Made by a program: the position numbers and the translations under genes
Notes under the pieces: model-generated
Told to the model about the DNA's origin: nothing
The model's database searches: none
The model's input: the letters and a program-made list of their open reading frames with translations, nothing else
Shown: positions 11,589 to 23,902 of the stretch, piece after piece
Numbering within the stretch: the stretch's first letter is position 1
How the letters are laid out: each line of letters starts with the position of its first letter
Source: Macrocystis pyrifera
Lineage: Eukaryota > Sar > Phaeophyceae > Laminariales > Laminariaceae
Assembly (NCBI GenBank): GCA_031763025.1
Contig: JASSKH010000028.1
Span: 7,986,045-8,050,044, forward strand
DNA length: 64,000 bases
Reading direction: 5' to 3'

Positions 11589-14500
11589 ATGGATGCTCCA
11601 CGCCCACCGGATTTTCCGGCACCGGCGCCGGTAATCATCGCTGGGCAGCAGGCGAAAAAAAACAGCACTAATGTCTCCGCACCGCCAGACGGAACATCAA
11701 CACCACAGCAGTCACCGCCGTCCGTGTCAACGTCGGATGGCGCACTCGAAACGGAGGAGAAGCAGGACCCGGAGCCTGCTGCGGGGGGGGGGGGCGTGTC
11801 CCTTCCACCGCCTCCACCCAAGGTGCCCGGTGGACGGGGTAACGGTAGAGGAAGCAGAGCGGCGGCAGCGGCAGCGGTAGGGATCGTGGGCGGGGGTGGC
11901 GGTGGATACAAGCCTCCGAGCTGGGGGTTGGCGACGGCGCCCGACGCTTCCGGCCTGTCGTTGACGGTGCTGAAGGGTGGGATCGAGGTCGGCAGCATCT
12001 CGCTGGACCACCGAACGCACGTCCTTCTCGGTGAGTTCAAGAGATGCAGTACTGCTGTGTCGTGTAGTGCTTAGTGCGAACGAGAAGTCGTACACAGCTC
12101 GAGGTGCACCGGAAAGGCCACGATTGCGTAGGAAGTTCGGGACAGGCATTTGATTGAATGACTGCTGTGTTTTACCGCTGCTTGCGGTGTCGGGTGCGGG
12201 GTGGTATCGTAGGGAGCCAAGGTTGGTGCCATGTCCGTTATCATACGTAGCGGCGTAGCGGCATTCCATATGTTCGAAGTACGCGACGTACGATCTGTCG
12301 GAGCCGGTCTGTGGCGGGTGCACCTTCTTGCGCTGCGCACAGCAGCAGTGGCCTAATGCAAGCGTTTTCCCCTGAGGACTACTTATTTACGGGGGACCAT
12401 AGTAAATAGGACCAAATATTGTTATTCATAGTAAAAATAGCTGAATATAAGGGTTTTTGTACTAATGTAGGTCGTACCTGGTATTTCATATGGTCCCCCG
12501 TATTAGTACTTATTAATAGTAGGGCAGACTTTGACGCTTCGTGGCAATTCTGTTACAATGATGCATTACTTCCTTTCCTTTGTTACGCTGGACTATTACG
12601 ATTAATAACAGCCCATTCGTTGGCGTGGTTGGCGTGGTGTGGTGTGCTCACTGAGTAGCTCAGTGGTCTGTCCTTTATGCACGAACAAAAGAAGTACCTT
12701 TGGGCTCGATACGGGCTCCCGCCGATAACATCCTCCGAGGTTGATCAAGCCCCTAATCAGCGCCTGGTTTGTCCTTCATATTGTCCCCCTCGCTACACGT
12801 TCGTTCTTTTACTCAAGTGGTTCACTCCACTGGTCGAGTGTTCTTTCACAGTGGTTCTCTCCACTTGATTTCCCTTTTTCTACTCACGGCAGAAAAAAAA
12901 AAATAGAAAGACAACGTCTGGCGGGACTCGAACCCCGGACTTCTTTTGTTTATATTTATAGGTTAAACCACGTCTGAGTTACTCACTCGGTTAGCGATGA
13001 CTGAGTAGGTCAGTGGTCTCATCCTTTATAAACGAACATGGCGTGTTTGCAGAGTGATAATGGCGCTTTACTCTTTGTCACAAGTCACCGACGGCAAGGA
13101 CGTGTATTACGGGGGGGGGTCCATAGTTGACAGGACCTATGGTGTACATAAAAACCTATATATTGCCTATTTTTACTAACAAAATTTGGTCCCGTTAACT
13201 ATGGACCCCCGTAATAGTACTGACTACCTGTACATACGTGTGTATGTACGTACAGCAGTATCCATCTCGTGAACCAGAGGGTAAAATGATACAGCGGCCG
13301 TATGTAGCGTGTGGTTCGTTTCGTGTCTGGGGCACGACTGGGAGAAAATAAGCTACAGCAAGTAGACACGCGCGAAACCGCCACACCACGGAATGTATTG
13401 AGACTCCCTCACGCCCAACACCTGTGCTTGTGACCACGGGCTAACAAACATGTGAGAACGTTCTCATCACCATCGTCATCATCTTAATTTATCGTGATCG
13501 TCATAAGCATCAGCATCATCATGTATGACTACGCACGAGTATTAACTACCACTCTGTCCCGCAACATAAGGAAGATTTGTATTAAATAGTAACATACGTT
13601 CGGCGGTTATATTTCGGGACAAAGGGATACAGTATTTCACATGAAGCAGACCGTAGAGGCGCCGCACGCAGGTCGCACACATAGTCGTTTATAAACACGC
13701 CTCCAACCCCATGGTATCCGCGCCGATTGGCCCTTGAACCCGCGCGCCGCTCTCCAGGCAGGCAGCAGGGGGTCGTGGATGTTCTGCTGGAACACCCTTC
13801 CATCTCGAGGAAACACGCGATTCTTCAGCACGGCCAGAACGGTAAGTACCGGTATTTACGTATGAAAATATCATATGTGGAGTCGGAGTCGAGTCGTCAG
13901 CCCAACTGCTACGGGGTTACTACTTGAGCGGCCGCGGCCGGCCGTCCTCGCCTGTTATTTTTCTAGGCAGACGATGTCCTTGGGAACGGTGTTTGCCGGA
14001 GGGGGCGATGCGGTCAGGGCAGCGCGCACACAACGCCCCGTGAAGTGATGTAGTTGATGCTATTGGCGCGCGCGATGTCCAGTCCGCGATTTGTCTTTTT
14101 TTTTTTTTTTTTTGCGAACACAATGCCAAGCGTTCACGTTCTTTTAGATAGGGGATCAGTAGGCATCGCCCACCTCGGAACGTACGTTCGAGCCCACGAC
14201 ATGCGCTTTGACTCCAGGCATTTGGGATCTGTGCAATGGGTAGAAAAGCACTGTCACCGGTGATTTATTTTCTCGCCGCGCCATAAGAAGGTTCCGGTGG
14301 GTCTTCAACTTGAGCTAACGAAGGGCGCGGGGAGAAAGGCGCTGTGAATAATTATTCTCGGGGCTGTAGGACTTCCCCCCCCCCCCAAGACCCACGGACC
14401 ACGCTTATGTATGGGAAAGTATGGGAAGAGGCTCTATTGGGAGCCTCCTTGCCTGAACTTTCACCGGTGGCAGTATGTTGCTGTAAGCCCCGGTTCCCTT

Positions 14501-16438
14501 TCCGATGGGGTAACCCTTTCCGCACTCGAGACATGCGGCCCTCACGTTCTACTGAGGGGGGGGAGAAAAGGGCGTCCGTATCGCTCGAAAACATTTTTTC
14601 GGTGCAAACGTCGCACTCCGTCGGCGCCGGACGAGTGGAAAGAAAGCGGGTTGGTGTTTTGTATCGCTGTTGAGTTTTTCGCCGCCACTCGCCAAAAGCG
14701 ATACAGGCTTCGGTTCTACTCCCCTAACCTGTTGGAAGCATGAGAACAGAAAGCCACCACCCTACAGTACTAAAAGAGTAGATCGGGACAGGCGTACCAT
14801 GCGCTCATCACGGTTCTTCGAGGTCCTGTAAATCGGGTGTCCCCCTGGGCAAGAACGCCTTGGTTCTGGTTCATGTTGAAAACTCTTCCGACTTTTTTCA
14901 CTGCAGTAGTCGTTACTGTACGGACCCAAGAAGAATGTATTGCCATACGGCACCTGGCTGGTCTATTTGCCGTTCGTTGTAAACGCGGTGTGGGCCAACC
15001 GAATAGCCGCGGAGGACCGCGTTTTTTTGTCAACACGGGCACGAATTTTGTTTTTCTATGATGATTCTCCTGATATCTGCTTTCCGCTGTGTTTCGCGCA
15101 GGCACGCTGTTCCTGCTCGACAACGGTAGCACGCATGGCTGCAGCGTCAACAAAATTAAGATCCCTCCCAAGGTGAGAAGCCTTGAGCAACCAAATGCCA
15201 GCGCTTTTTTATGCGGGAGGTTTCGCGCGGCACTCTTGTCACGTTCCTGCGGGGTCCATGACGAACACTATTAGAAACCCCGGCGGACACTACCATGACG
15301 GGCATTAAAGTTTACGTGTTCCTCCTTTGTGGATGAATCATTTCGGAAAACTCTTAACCGAACGGAGAGAGCGAGCGTGGGCAGGCGGTAACTGCGTGGG
15401 GCTGGTGGATGCTTGTCGCGTCGGTGTTCCCAGCACAAATGCTGAGATCGCCGATGAATAGTAGTAGCAGCGTTCATTGGGTACAGCTTTAGTTTTTCGT
15501 CCGAACTGTGGCAAATAGTCGGTTTCAATTATAAGGCGCGGGTCGTTTTTTTCGACTCGAAGGTGTGCGGGAGGTCTGCGCTCCGCTCCGCACGGCACGG
15601 ACAACGCGAACACAAGCCGGGGACACGCGCCGACGTGGGGAGTTGTTTCAACAGCCGTCTCGACAAGCTACGATCAACGCTGTGATACCTCGCGCTAACA
15701 CGATCGGCTCGACCCAGAGCCAAGACCGGGACGGGGGTGCAAAGCGTAGTACATAGCCATGGCGGATCCTTGTACGTGGGAGTTTAGGCGAAGGTAACGC
15801 GATGGGAGCGAGTGCAACTCCATGTCCTGGAGGGAAAAACTCGAGCTGAACGGGCTGAAGAATGACCGAGGGTTTTTTGCTTCAGAATTTCCGAGCCTTT
15901 CCGAATACAGTTGTGCGTCGTTGTGCAGAAAAAAGGCGTTCATGCCTTGTTGAATATCGAACAAGCCTGCTTGCGCTCTGGTGATGCCCGCCCATGCACT
16001 CTGGGTGGTTATCTGTGTTCGGTGTGTGTTGAGAAATAACCTTCTTGCGGCGACAAGGCCTATACTGTTATGACTTCCAGTAGTTTTCGTTGCACGTAGG
16101 CATCGCCTTAAGGTCCTTCGTTGTTTTGTTGGCAAACACGCCATCCCGCTTTTTTTCGGCGAAGTATTTTGCGTTGCCGCCATCGCCGTGACCTTCGTTT
16201 CTTTGTTTTGCGTTGTCGTCGTCACATCGTCATCGTCGTCGTCGCCGTCGACGCCGGCAGGAGTTCCACAAGCTGAACGTCGGGGACGTTATCAAGTTCG
16301 GGGAGTCGACGCGGCTTTACGCGTTGGAAGGACCGGAAGAGCTGCGTCCGGCTGAGTACGAAAGCGACAATCTGGTGAGGCAGCTATAACGCGACGAAGA
16401 GATCTGGCTCGTCCGCGCAACTTGACAGAAAAAAAAAA

Positions 16439-16475
<37 letters not shown>

Positions 16476-16479
16476 GGAA

Positions 16480-16565
<86 letters not shown>

Positions 16566-19500
16566 GGGTCGAGCAACCCCCGGTAGAAGGAAGGCAGGGC
16601 GATGTTTTTTTCGCCAGAGTGGTGGTTCGTTTTTCTTTGTCGAAGAGGTGGGTCCTCACGGCGTCCCTCCTTCCTAACGGACGCGATCAGTCCCCGTCGA
16701 CGTAAAACGTTTTCTGCAAGGTCAGGCTCCAAGTCTGCCCCCAGAGGGGGAGAATTGAGAGAGACCCCCTCTCAACCGATCCCTCGGCCGACCCCAACGC
16801 CGCCCCTATAAACGCTGACCCCCCTTACGTATTTATGATGGATCATTTGCGTTTCTACTGGCTGGTCTGTTTTTTTTTTTTTTTTTTTTTTTATGACCAC
16901 ACGGTCGTTGTACGCTTTTGTGCAACCTTGGGTTTTTTTTTGGTTTTTTTTTCTTCATGTGTTCGATGCCTGAGTGCCCCCCTTGTGGTGGTACGTAGGC
17001 GTTTTCCAACAGGGGGGGACAACTTACGTTCAATAGTTTTCACGGGCAACGAGTAAGCGTTTCCTTCTCGGAATGAGCGACTCTGTAGCGCTCACAGTAG
17101 CCGCACGCCTGCACAGAAGAACGACATCCGTTGATCGATCGACGAGTGAGATCGGCCCCGCCCACCGCGGGGGGGGGTTTCCGCGGCAAACATGGATTGA
17201 GCTCGCCGTGCGACGTTATGCCCCATGCCTCACCTCACGTAAGACACAGCGAACTCTCCCCGCCCCGTCCGGTCGCTCGCCCGCCCGCCTGAGCCCCGAC
17301 CGCCGACGACGCGGTACCGAAAAATGTGCCCTGCTGCCGTTTCTATTTCTAATCGCTCGCTTCCTTCCTTCCTTCCTTCCTTCCTTCCTTGCCGGCGTTT
17401 TTTTCTCTGCAAACCATTTCACCGTACAGCGGAATTTACGCCTCGAGGCCGGGCGAAAGCAGCTAGCGAAGAAGCTGGCCAAGATAAAGGCAGGCGTTGC
17501 CGGAAGGGGGGCGGGGGGCGAGGGGGGAGGGGACAGCGGGGAGTACGGGATTAGCTGGGGTTTCGACGAGGATGCGGTCGCCGAGGACGAGGACGAAGAC
17601 GGAGAGGGGATGGAAGGGGACGACGGGGAGGTGATGGTTTCATTGTCGTACGAAATGTTTTTTTTTTTGTGTGTGGGCTTGCGGGTGTTGCATACGTATG
17701 ATACGTGTGCGTTTGGCGTCGTGATGTAGAGTGTCGTTTACGGAGAACAAAATATAGCCGTCCTTCCGGCTTTTTGTTTTTTGTTTTCTCTCGAGGTTGT
17801 AGGACAATGGTGGAGTCTGTTAGGTCAGAGCGCTACTGCTTTTGTCGTGCTCCGTAAGCAGTGGAATTTGTCTGTGCATTCTCTGCTTTGATGGAACCTT
17901 GGCATGTCACTGCTCCGACACGTTCGTAAATCAGGTCGAACTCCCTGACTACCTGAAGACGGAGGCTCAGAAGCGGAGGAGGCGCGACACAAAGTAAGAG
18001 GATAAAGGAGGGCGCGCTTTTGTTGGTGGTTGTGGTGATGTTGGGGGGTTAATGTTGGTGTTGATGATGTTGTTATGTGGTGGTGATGTTGGTGGTGTTG
18101 TGTTGGTGTTGGTGCTGTCGTTTCTAATGGTGGTGTTCCTAGTCGGTGCTGGTGGCGATGTTGGTGTTGGTGTTGAAGCTGTTGCCTTGTACTTGCTTGT
18201 TTTTTTTCACCTAGCGGCTCTGTTTCGATCTCCTAGAGAACGTGACAGCAGGGCGTACTGGCCCCGCCGGTACAAGTGGGCTCCGAACAATCCGTGATAC
18301 CGCCTCTACTTCACGCTCTGACAACAAAAAGTAAAAGGTGCACGTGTACTTCGTCTCCTGAATGTGTCTGATGTGTCGTTGCACTCCGAGACCGAGGCTC
18401 GCTGCTTGCCTCTCCGCGACGGGGTGACGGGGCGCCGCGTGGCAACGGCCGCCGAGAGACAGTCGCGAGGCTTTTAGCCTCAGCGCGTGTGCATTCTTCT
18501 CGTATCCTTGCCCCTTCTCCGTGCTGAACTTCTGCAGAGTGGGCCTGTCCGAGGACAGCGTGCACAAGAGAGACGCCAAGCTGTTCGAGAAGCTTCAGCT
18601 CAAGCTGACAAAGGTAGGCCTCTACCCCCCCCCCCCCCCCGACATGCTCCGTCCCGGCATTGTAGGGATGGGAGGGTCTATGGTCATACGACTACGGCCA
18701 TGCATGAGATCGAGCACATCTCTCCTATTGAGTACCCCCCCCCCCCCCCCTCCCCCCCCTGAAAAAACCCGTGCTCCTCCGTCCCGGCATCGTAAGGATG
18801 CGAGGGTCTATGGTCATACGACTACGGCCATGCATGGCATGAGTACACCCCCCCCCCCCTCCTTTTCGTCGTCTTTGGTAATTCAGAGCGAGGCTCCGGC
18901 TCCGTCCGGCCTTTACAGGGTAAACGTTGAAGAACCGCTCCTCTGACAAAAATGCTGTGTATGTCGTTGCTGCCGTTTGTTTTGGGCCGGGGAGGTGAAG
19001 CTGGAAGACGTAGAGTCGTTGAAAGAAAGCAGGTGGTTCAGGGTGGATGAGTGGGTGGGTGCACCTTTTTCTAAAAATCGTGCGCTCTGACTGCGTCTTG
19101 GGTCCTCAAGCCTTCGGCCAGAAGTGAACGCCGCTTTCAGCTTTTGGAGGGATGAGGAAAGCGCGTGTGGGTCGGGCGCGCGGCGGGGGGCGGCGGCAAC
19201 GGGGGGGTGTTCTAGCGGTCGCGCTGCCAAGAAATATGTCAAGTCAATTGTCACTCACGGGATTGATGTTTGCCTCGTTTTGCTCTCTCTCCCCAGGGGA
19301 GAGAAGTTATTACAGCACAGCTAGCGAGAGGTCCGAATGCAGAGACAAAGAGAGAGGGAGTAAGTAAAAAATCGAACGGGAGCTTTTGAAGCCGACACGC
19401 CCGACCCCCCCCCCCCCCCCCGTTGTCCGGGACCATTTCCCCTCAAGACCAGGTGGAGCACCTCCTAACGGAGAACGAGCGCATCACCGCCAAGGAGGGG

Positions 19501-20596
19501 GGGCAGGGGGGGCTCACGGAGGGCCAGCAGGCGCAGCTGGGCCGCAACGACAAGGCGGTGACGTCGATCAGGCTGCAGGCGAGAGTCGTACTGTAGTCTA
19601 TTTCCCCCCAGTGAGGGCGGCAGTATACGCATGTATTCATGTCACGAAAGCCACATACTTGGTGGCTTACGGACGTCGTCGCTAAAGAAAGTTGGTCTAT
19701 TTGTAGCAACAAAATCGATGATGATGATGATGATAATGATTTTTATGTTTTGCTTAATCCAGTCACTGTCAACCAAGCGATCAACGCGACACCAACCAGC
19801 CCGCCATTGCGAATCAGCCGCTCCGCTGTTTTGCTGCGTCTGCGGTCTGAGTCGGCCCATAAATGGCGATTGGGGGGGGGCAGTGGAATGCGTGGATGTT
19901 TGTAGGAAGTGGTTCACGTGTAGTTCGATTCTACGATGTAGCGTGTTTATCTACGGTAGAGTGGGACAGGGGAGGGGGGGGGGGGGGGGGGGGGTCTACG
20001 TTATGGTCTGCGATATGGATGTCTCCTTGTCCCCCCTTTTGCGTGAAATCATGACCGCTTTCTGTTCGTTCTGCGCTGCGAAAACCCGGGAAAGTCCCTT
20101 GGCAGACGGTAGGTGGTCACTGCTGTGCTGCCAGCTAGACTCAACAATTTTCCTACGTATAACGCGTTTTTTTTGTGTTTTAAGGTGGTGACGGCGGCGT
20201 GGGCCATACGCCAGTACACCTGCGAGCACAACGGTTTCGCGTTCAGCGTTTCGTGGGGGTGCCGGTTGGCTATTCATGCATTTGTCCGAGTTGTTGTACT
20301 AGCGTGCGTCAGCCCCTTTCTGATTTCATTCGGTCTCACCGGTGAACGGGCAGAGCAACCAAGAAGTACATGCCATAGCACGGCGCTAAATTAGGCGTGT
20401 AGCCATCTCCCCTTAAAATGAGTCCCGCCTTGTCTCCCTCTAGATTTCCCGCCTTTCCTCTGACTCCGCCGCTCCACCGCGGACACTATTAGTTGTATAT
20501 GCATGTATATACGTGTTTTAAGTTACACACCGCGATATAATTCACTGTCTGTAAGTAGCATGTGCTCTATTAATAGCAAAAATAGTTCTGGTTTGC

Positions 20597-20651
<55 letters not shown>

Positions 20652-22664
20652 TACAAAACGAATGCACGTGCCAAGACTTTGCAAAACCGAAACATTGTTG
20701 CTTGTTACGCCCGCCCTGCGTCAGATTGAGGAGATCGAAGAGACATACGCTCGAAGAACAAGGCGCGAGAACGAGGGAAGGAGGGGGGGGGACGGGGGAG
20801 AAGAGGGAGGCAAGCCCGGGGCGGTTGGCGGAGGAGAGGGAGGGGGCGCCGCCGAAGCTGGAGACGAAGACGACGACTACTACGACCGGTAAGCGGGTCT
20901 CCCGCGCGCTCGGAGACGTGATACATACTTTTTTTTAACATGGATGCTTGCGCTTAGCACCAGGTGTGGTTCTGCTTTAGTCGGCAGTTTCGGAGGCGCC
21001 GTCGGAGAAAGAAATAAACCCCCGTGTGTGGGGGGAGATATCTCAATGTTCCCCTCCCGAATGTGGGCCGGCCCTGTGTCCTGGTGGCCTGTACTAACGC
21101 CGTTTGGATCCTCGATGACCCCTCCGGAACCCACGGCGGCGCTGTTGCATGCAGAACGCCGGCACGGCACGACCTACGCTGGATTGTTCTCCTTCCCACC
21201 TACCACTTACCACCTACCCACCTACCCTTCTGTATTTGGCGTCCGGGTGTCTGCCGCCTTGTCTGGCTCTTGCTTAAACCTCACTCGGTTGGTGCGCTCG
21301 TTTCGTGCCTGGCCCCTAGGACTGCCCCCGTGGGGCCCACGTCTGCAAGAACTCCGGAAGGGGGGGCTATCTCCAAGAAGGAGGAGATACGGGCTCGGCG
21401 ATTCGGGGCGAGGAACAAAGCGAAGAAGTTGTCCATGGTGCCGGCGAACGGTGCTGCGGGTACAGCGGCCGCGGCGTTGACGGCGACGGGCCGGGGTAAG
21501 CTGGGGGGCGTTTCCTCGGAAGAAGGCGGAGATGAGACGGTGGCGCAGAGCCTGGAAGCGCTGACGCGGCGCGCTGACGCCGTCGCGCAAGACCTGGAGA
21601 GGACAGAAAGCGGGTTGTTAGAGTTGGAGGTCGAGGAGGCGGAGGACGAGGCTGGGGAAGAAGCGGGGGCGGGAGGGGATGGAGTCGCCGCAGACCCCTT
21701 GGATATGTTCATGGCGGGCAATCGGAAGAACGAGCGGCGGCAGGCGGTTCTCCGTCTCACGGCCCAGCGCGACTCGCTCCGAGAAGAGCAGACGCTCCTC
21801 AAGGCCATGGTGGAGGCGGCGCGCCCCTCCATGCCGTCGTTGAAGCCGGCCGCGGCTAACCCTGTCTCCGCTGGGAAGGGCGTGGCAGCAGTAGCAGCAG
21901 TGCCCGGTGAATCTAGGGATTCGTCGCCCCAGCAGTCGTTAACGCTGCCGTTGCCGTCGGATGAGGCACTTGCGGCGGGAGGTGTTATATCGAGAATATC
22001 TAACGAGGGGGAGAAGGAGGAGGAGATGGAGCAACCCGTTGTCAGGTTGTCGAGACATTGGAACGGCGGGGAGAATGCCACAGACAGTGGCGGCAGAGGT
22101 GTCGAAGCGGAGCTGCCCCGGTTGTCGGCATCGATGGGGGCGCCGGCCGCGTTGCCTCGACGACCTGAGGCCGCCGCCGCCGCGGACCAGACAACGCCCG
22201 TCGCCGCGCAGGCAGAGGCCGTTGAAGGCCGGGGGGGGGGGCGCGGCAACGGCAACAGCAAAAGCGGCATCGACACCACCAGAGGCAATAAAGACGGTGC
22301 GCCGAGCTACTGTGTACCGCAAGAGGAGGCCGAGAAGAGCGGGAGCTCAAAAAAGCGAGGGACGCCGGTTGGAGCGTCGATGCTTCCCCCCCCTCCTGCG
22401 AAACGACCACAGCCGAAACAAAGCGCCTCGACCGCGGATAAGAAGGAAGACCTCCCCTCCGTTCCGTCGAGCGCTAAGCGAGCGGTGAAGGGTCCGGCGG
22501 CGATGCCTCCTCCCCCCGCTGCAAGCGTTTCATCGGCAAGGTTCACGGCGGGCGCGACCGGCGAGAAGGAGCCGCGGGAAGGGGAGGCGAAAGGTACTAG
22601 AGCGGGCGCGGCCGGAGGCGTGAAGGTCGCCGGAAAGGGGGGTGTTGGAAGGAGGGGACGCTGA
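11589..22664 (+). CDS. SLC4A1AP: Kanadaptin (SLC4A1AP-type) FHA-domain protein, 10 exons
   Basis: Exons 11589-12030, 13758-13841, 15102-15172, 16261-16374, 17430-17630, 17935-17993, 18538-18613, 19453-19578 (or -19584), 20725-20888 and 21320-22664 join in phase to about 893 aa, TGA end. Residues 1-106 are low-complexity; YKPPSWG near 107 starts the conserved part. An FHA domain (about 124-225) follows, with LEHPSISRKHAILQH, DNGSTHGC and VGDVIKFGESTRL. FHA domains bind phosphothreonine peptides; the S..SRKH and STHG loops look intact. Downstream are ISWGFDEDAV, a charged helical stretch with LTEGQQAQLGRND, the acidic DDDYYDRT and DPLDMFMAGNRK (near 570), all in the order of animal kanadaptin. 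No double-stranded RNA-binding-like segment was seen. Family proteins are mostly nuclear; the proposed transport role in animals is disputed. The ATG (GGAC before it) is the first in frame. Exon 8 lacks a strong GT donor. Confidence 0.9.
12387..12502. mobile_element. TA-flanked MITE, copy 2
   Basis: Terminal repeats TTACGGGGGACCATAG and TATGGTCCCCCGTA enclose an AT-rich middle. The sub-terminal GTAAATAGGACC places it in the first of the two subfamilies. It lies in kanadaptin intron 1. Confidence 0.8.
12640..13040. repeat. tRNA-like (SINE-like) modules in opposite orientations
   Basis: Plus strand near 12648 reads ACTGAGTAGCTCAGTGGTC, which looks like a tRNA D-arm/A-box, and a second such arm, GACTGAGTAGGTCAGTGGTC, sits near 12998. 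The minus strand between about 12990 and 12910 has GTGAGTAACTCAG followed by GGGGTTCGAGTCCCGCC, a good B-box/T-arm. Acceptor stems do not pair properly, so these look like tRNA-derived retroposon pieces rather than functional tRNA genes. They are in kanadaptin intron 1. Confidence 0.4.
13107..13214. mobile_element. TA-flanked MITE, copy 3
   Basis: TTACGGGG...CCCCGTAA ends with TA on both sides. Its sub-terminal sequence CCATAGTTGACAGGACC marks the second subfamily, shared with the copies at 30.5 and 48.06 kb. It is in kanadaptin intron 1, 0.6 kb from copy 2. Confidence 0.85.
16439..16564 (+). repeat. Long G homopolymer
   Basis: A run of 36 G, a TGGAA interruption, then 85 uninterrupted G, in kanadaptin intron 4. 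Reverse frames give spurious polyproline ORFs. Tracts this long are prone to length errors, so the exact length is doubtful. Confidence 0.9.
18625..18865 (+). repeat. C-tailed element, family 1, two truncated tandem copies
   Basis: Two copies of the 3' part of family 1 (from CCGTCCCGGCATTGTAGGGA through CTACGGCCATGCAT to GAGTAC plus C-run) lie head-to-tail at about 18645-18750 and 18775-18860. Each ends in its own C tract, and a further C tract precedes the first. They sit in kanadaptin intron 7, starting 30 bp after the donor. Confidence 0.8.
20599..20651 (+). repeat. 53-nt C homopolymer
   Basis: Uninterrupted C-run in kanadaptin intron 8, about 75 bp upstream of the exon 9 acceptor. With CT-rich sequence around it, it may extend the polypyrimidine tract; that is inference. 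Confidence 0.85.
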
Positions 22665-23902
22665 TTGGGTACCGCCCAAGGGGCAGGCGGGCGACGGCCG
22701 CACGGCTCTCAATCTCAAGTTCGGATACTGACGCGCGGCGTTTTTGCTTTGTTTCCGGCTTACCTTGCCGGGGAGGTGGTAACGGTATTGGGTGGATCGT
22801 GGATCCTACGAACCAAAACGTGTGCATACCCTCTGGGTACGATTCTTGATAACTTTGATAGAATGATTTTGAAAAGCGATTTCCGATAGGAAAACGTCGG
22901 ACGCGATATTACAAGCTACCGCCACAGACCACTCCGTTCGACAACGGGGAATGTGCGTGTTGCCACAAGAAGATATTATGGTATGTTGTAATCGACTTGT
23001 ACGCAAAATCAGCGAAGCATGCTCTGCTGTTGTAATCGACCTGTACGCATATTCAACGAAGCCCTGGAGAATGGAGACGGTGTCGGGGACCAGACACACA
23101 CGTCCTTCGTTTTCAAGTTTACGAGCGTTCGAATATAAGCCGAGGGTGCTTGTCCGCCTCGTCGCGATTGACGCGAAATATGCCGGCCCGATCTGCGATG
23201 ATCCCATCGGGCGAGACAGCGCACACGTGGTCAAAATATTCTTGAAAAATCGATACCACGAGAGGCTCGTAGCTTATCACACCCACTGCTGTGCGTCGTA
23301 AAGGGAGGCAGCTCAACTTTACACCGAACCGGCGGAGGGCGGGTGCAACACATGATGTACCCCCTCGCTCATGACCTGCTCTCACCCTATCAAACCAAAC
23401 CGAAACATTGTCGAAATTACACACCCTGGTTCAGAGTAACGCGAAACGTTGTCGAAACGACAAACCCTGCATTAGAGTAACGCGAAACGTTGTCGAAAAG
23501 ACATACCCTGCTTCAGAGTAACGCGCGGATGGCTAGACTCCAGCAAGCCAAAACGCGTAAAACTACAAGTAGAGGCTGTACCTCACCCCCCCCCCCTCCT
23601 CTCAGCCCATGTGCTTAGAGGAACGTCTAATATTTGTTTGTCGGGTTGAGGACACAAGGGGGCTCATTCCCAACAAGTCGGGCTGGTTGTGCGGGTCAGT
23701 CAGACAGTCAGCTTGACTGCCTGACTGCCTGCCCTCTCTCAAATTATTTAGCACACTGCCCTGCCGGTGATGAAGTGGGGGCGCCCGTCCGCCCACCGAC
23801 CGACCAACGACACGATAATAATGACATGATCCCATACGACAGCGCAGCGGTAAACACGGTGGTTCGTTCATTCGTTCGTCGGGTATTTTTTCCTTCATTG
23901 TT
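22665..23902. other. Convergent intergenic region with short tandem repeats
   Basis: This separates the 3' ends of kanadaptin (plus) and the minus-strand plastid-protein gene. It holds a 44-bp direct duplication beginning GTTGTAATCGAC at 22985 and 23029, and three 41-bp units beginning CGAAACRTTGTCGAAA at 23401, 23442 and 23483. Overlapping frames of 116 codons (plus, 22951-23301) and 142 codons (minus, 22806-23234) have no recognised domain. No AATAAA-type signal is convincing. Confidence 0.5.
23401..23523 (+). repeat. Three tandem 41-bp units
   Basis: Units start at 23401, 23442 and 23483. Each begins CGAAACATTG or CGAAACGTTG, contains ACCCTG and ends AGAGTAACG. They differ by a few substitutions and no length change. 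Confidence 0.85.

Larger units (their letters stand above)
11904..16374 (+). other. FHA domain split over four exons
   Basis: The end of exon 1 (TVLKGGIEVGSISLD), exon 2 (VLLEHPSISRKHAILQHG), exon 3 (TLFLLDNGSTHGCSVNK) and exon 4 (VGDVIKFGESTRLYAL) together encode one FHA fold. Exon 1 to 2 and exon 2 to 3 junctions are phase 1, and exon 3 to 4 is phase 0. The Ser and Arg of the SRKH loop and the STHG turn, which contact phosphothreonine in characterised FHA domains, are present, so phosphopeptide binding is likely retained. Confidence 0.88.

Noticed and set aside
16292-16732. Polyproline ORFs on the minus strand
   Set aside because: Translation of the G homopolymer; the real coding exon there is on the plus strand (16261-16374).
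21281-22288. 335-codon minus-strand ORF opposite kanadaptin exon 10
   Set aside because: GC-rich shadow frame; the plus strand has family motifs and matching splice phases.
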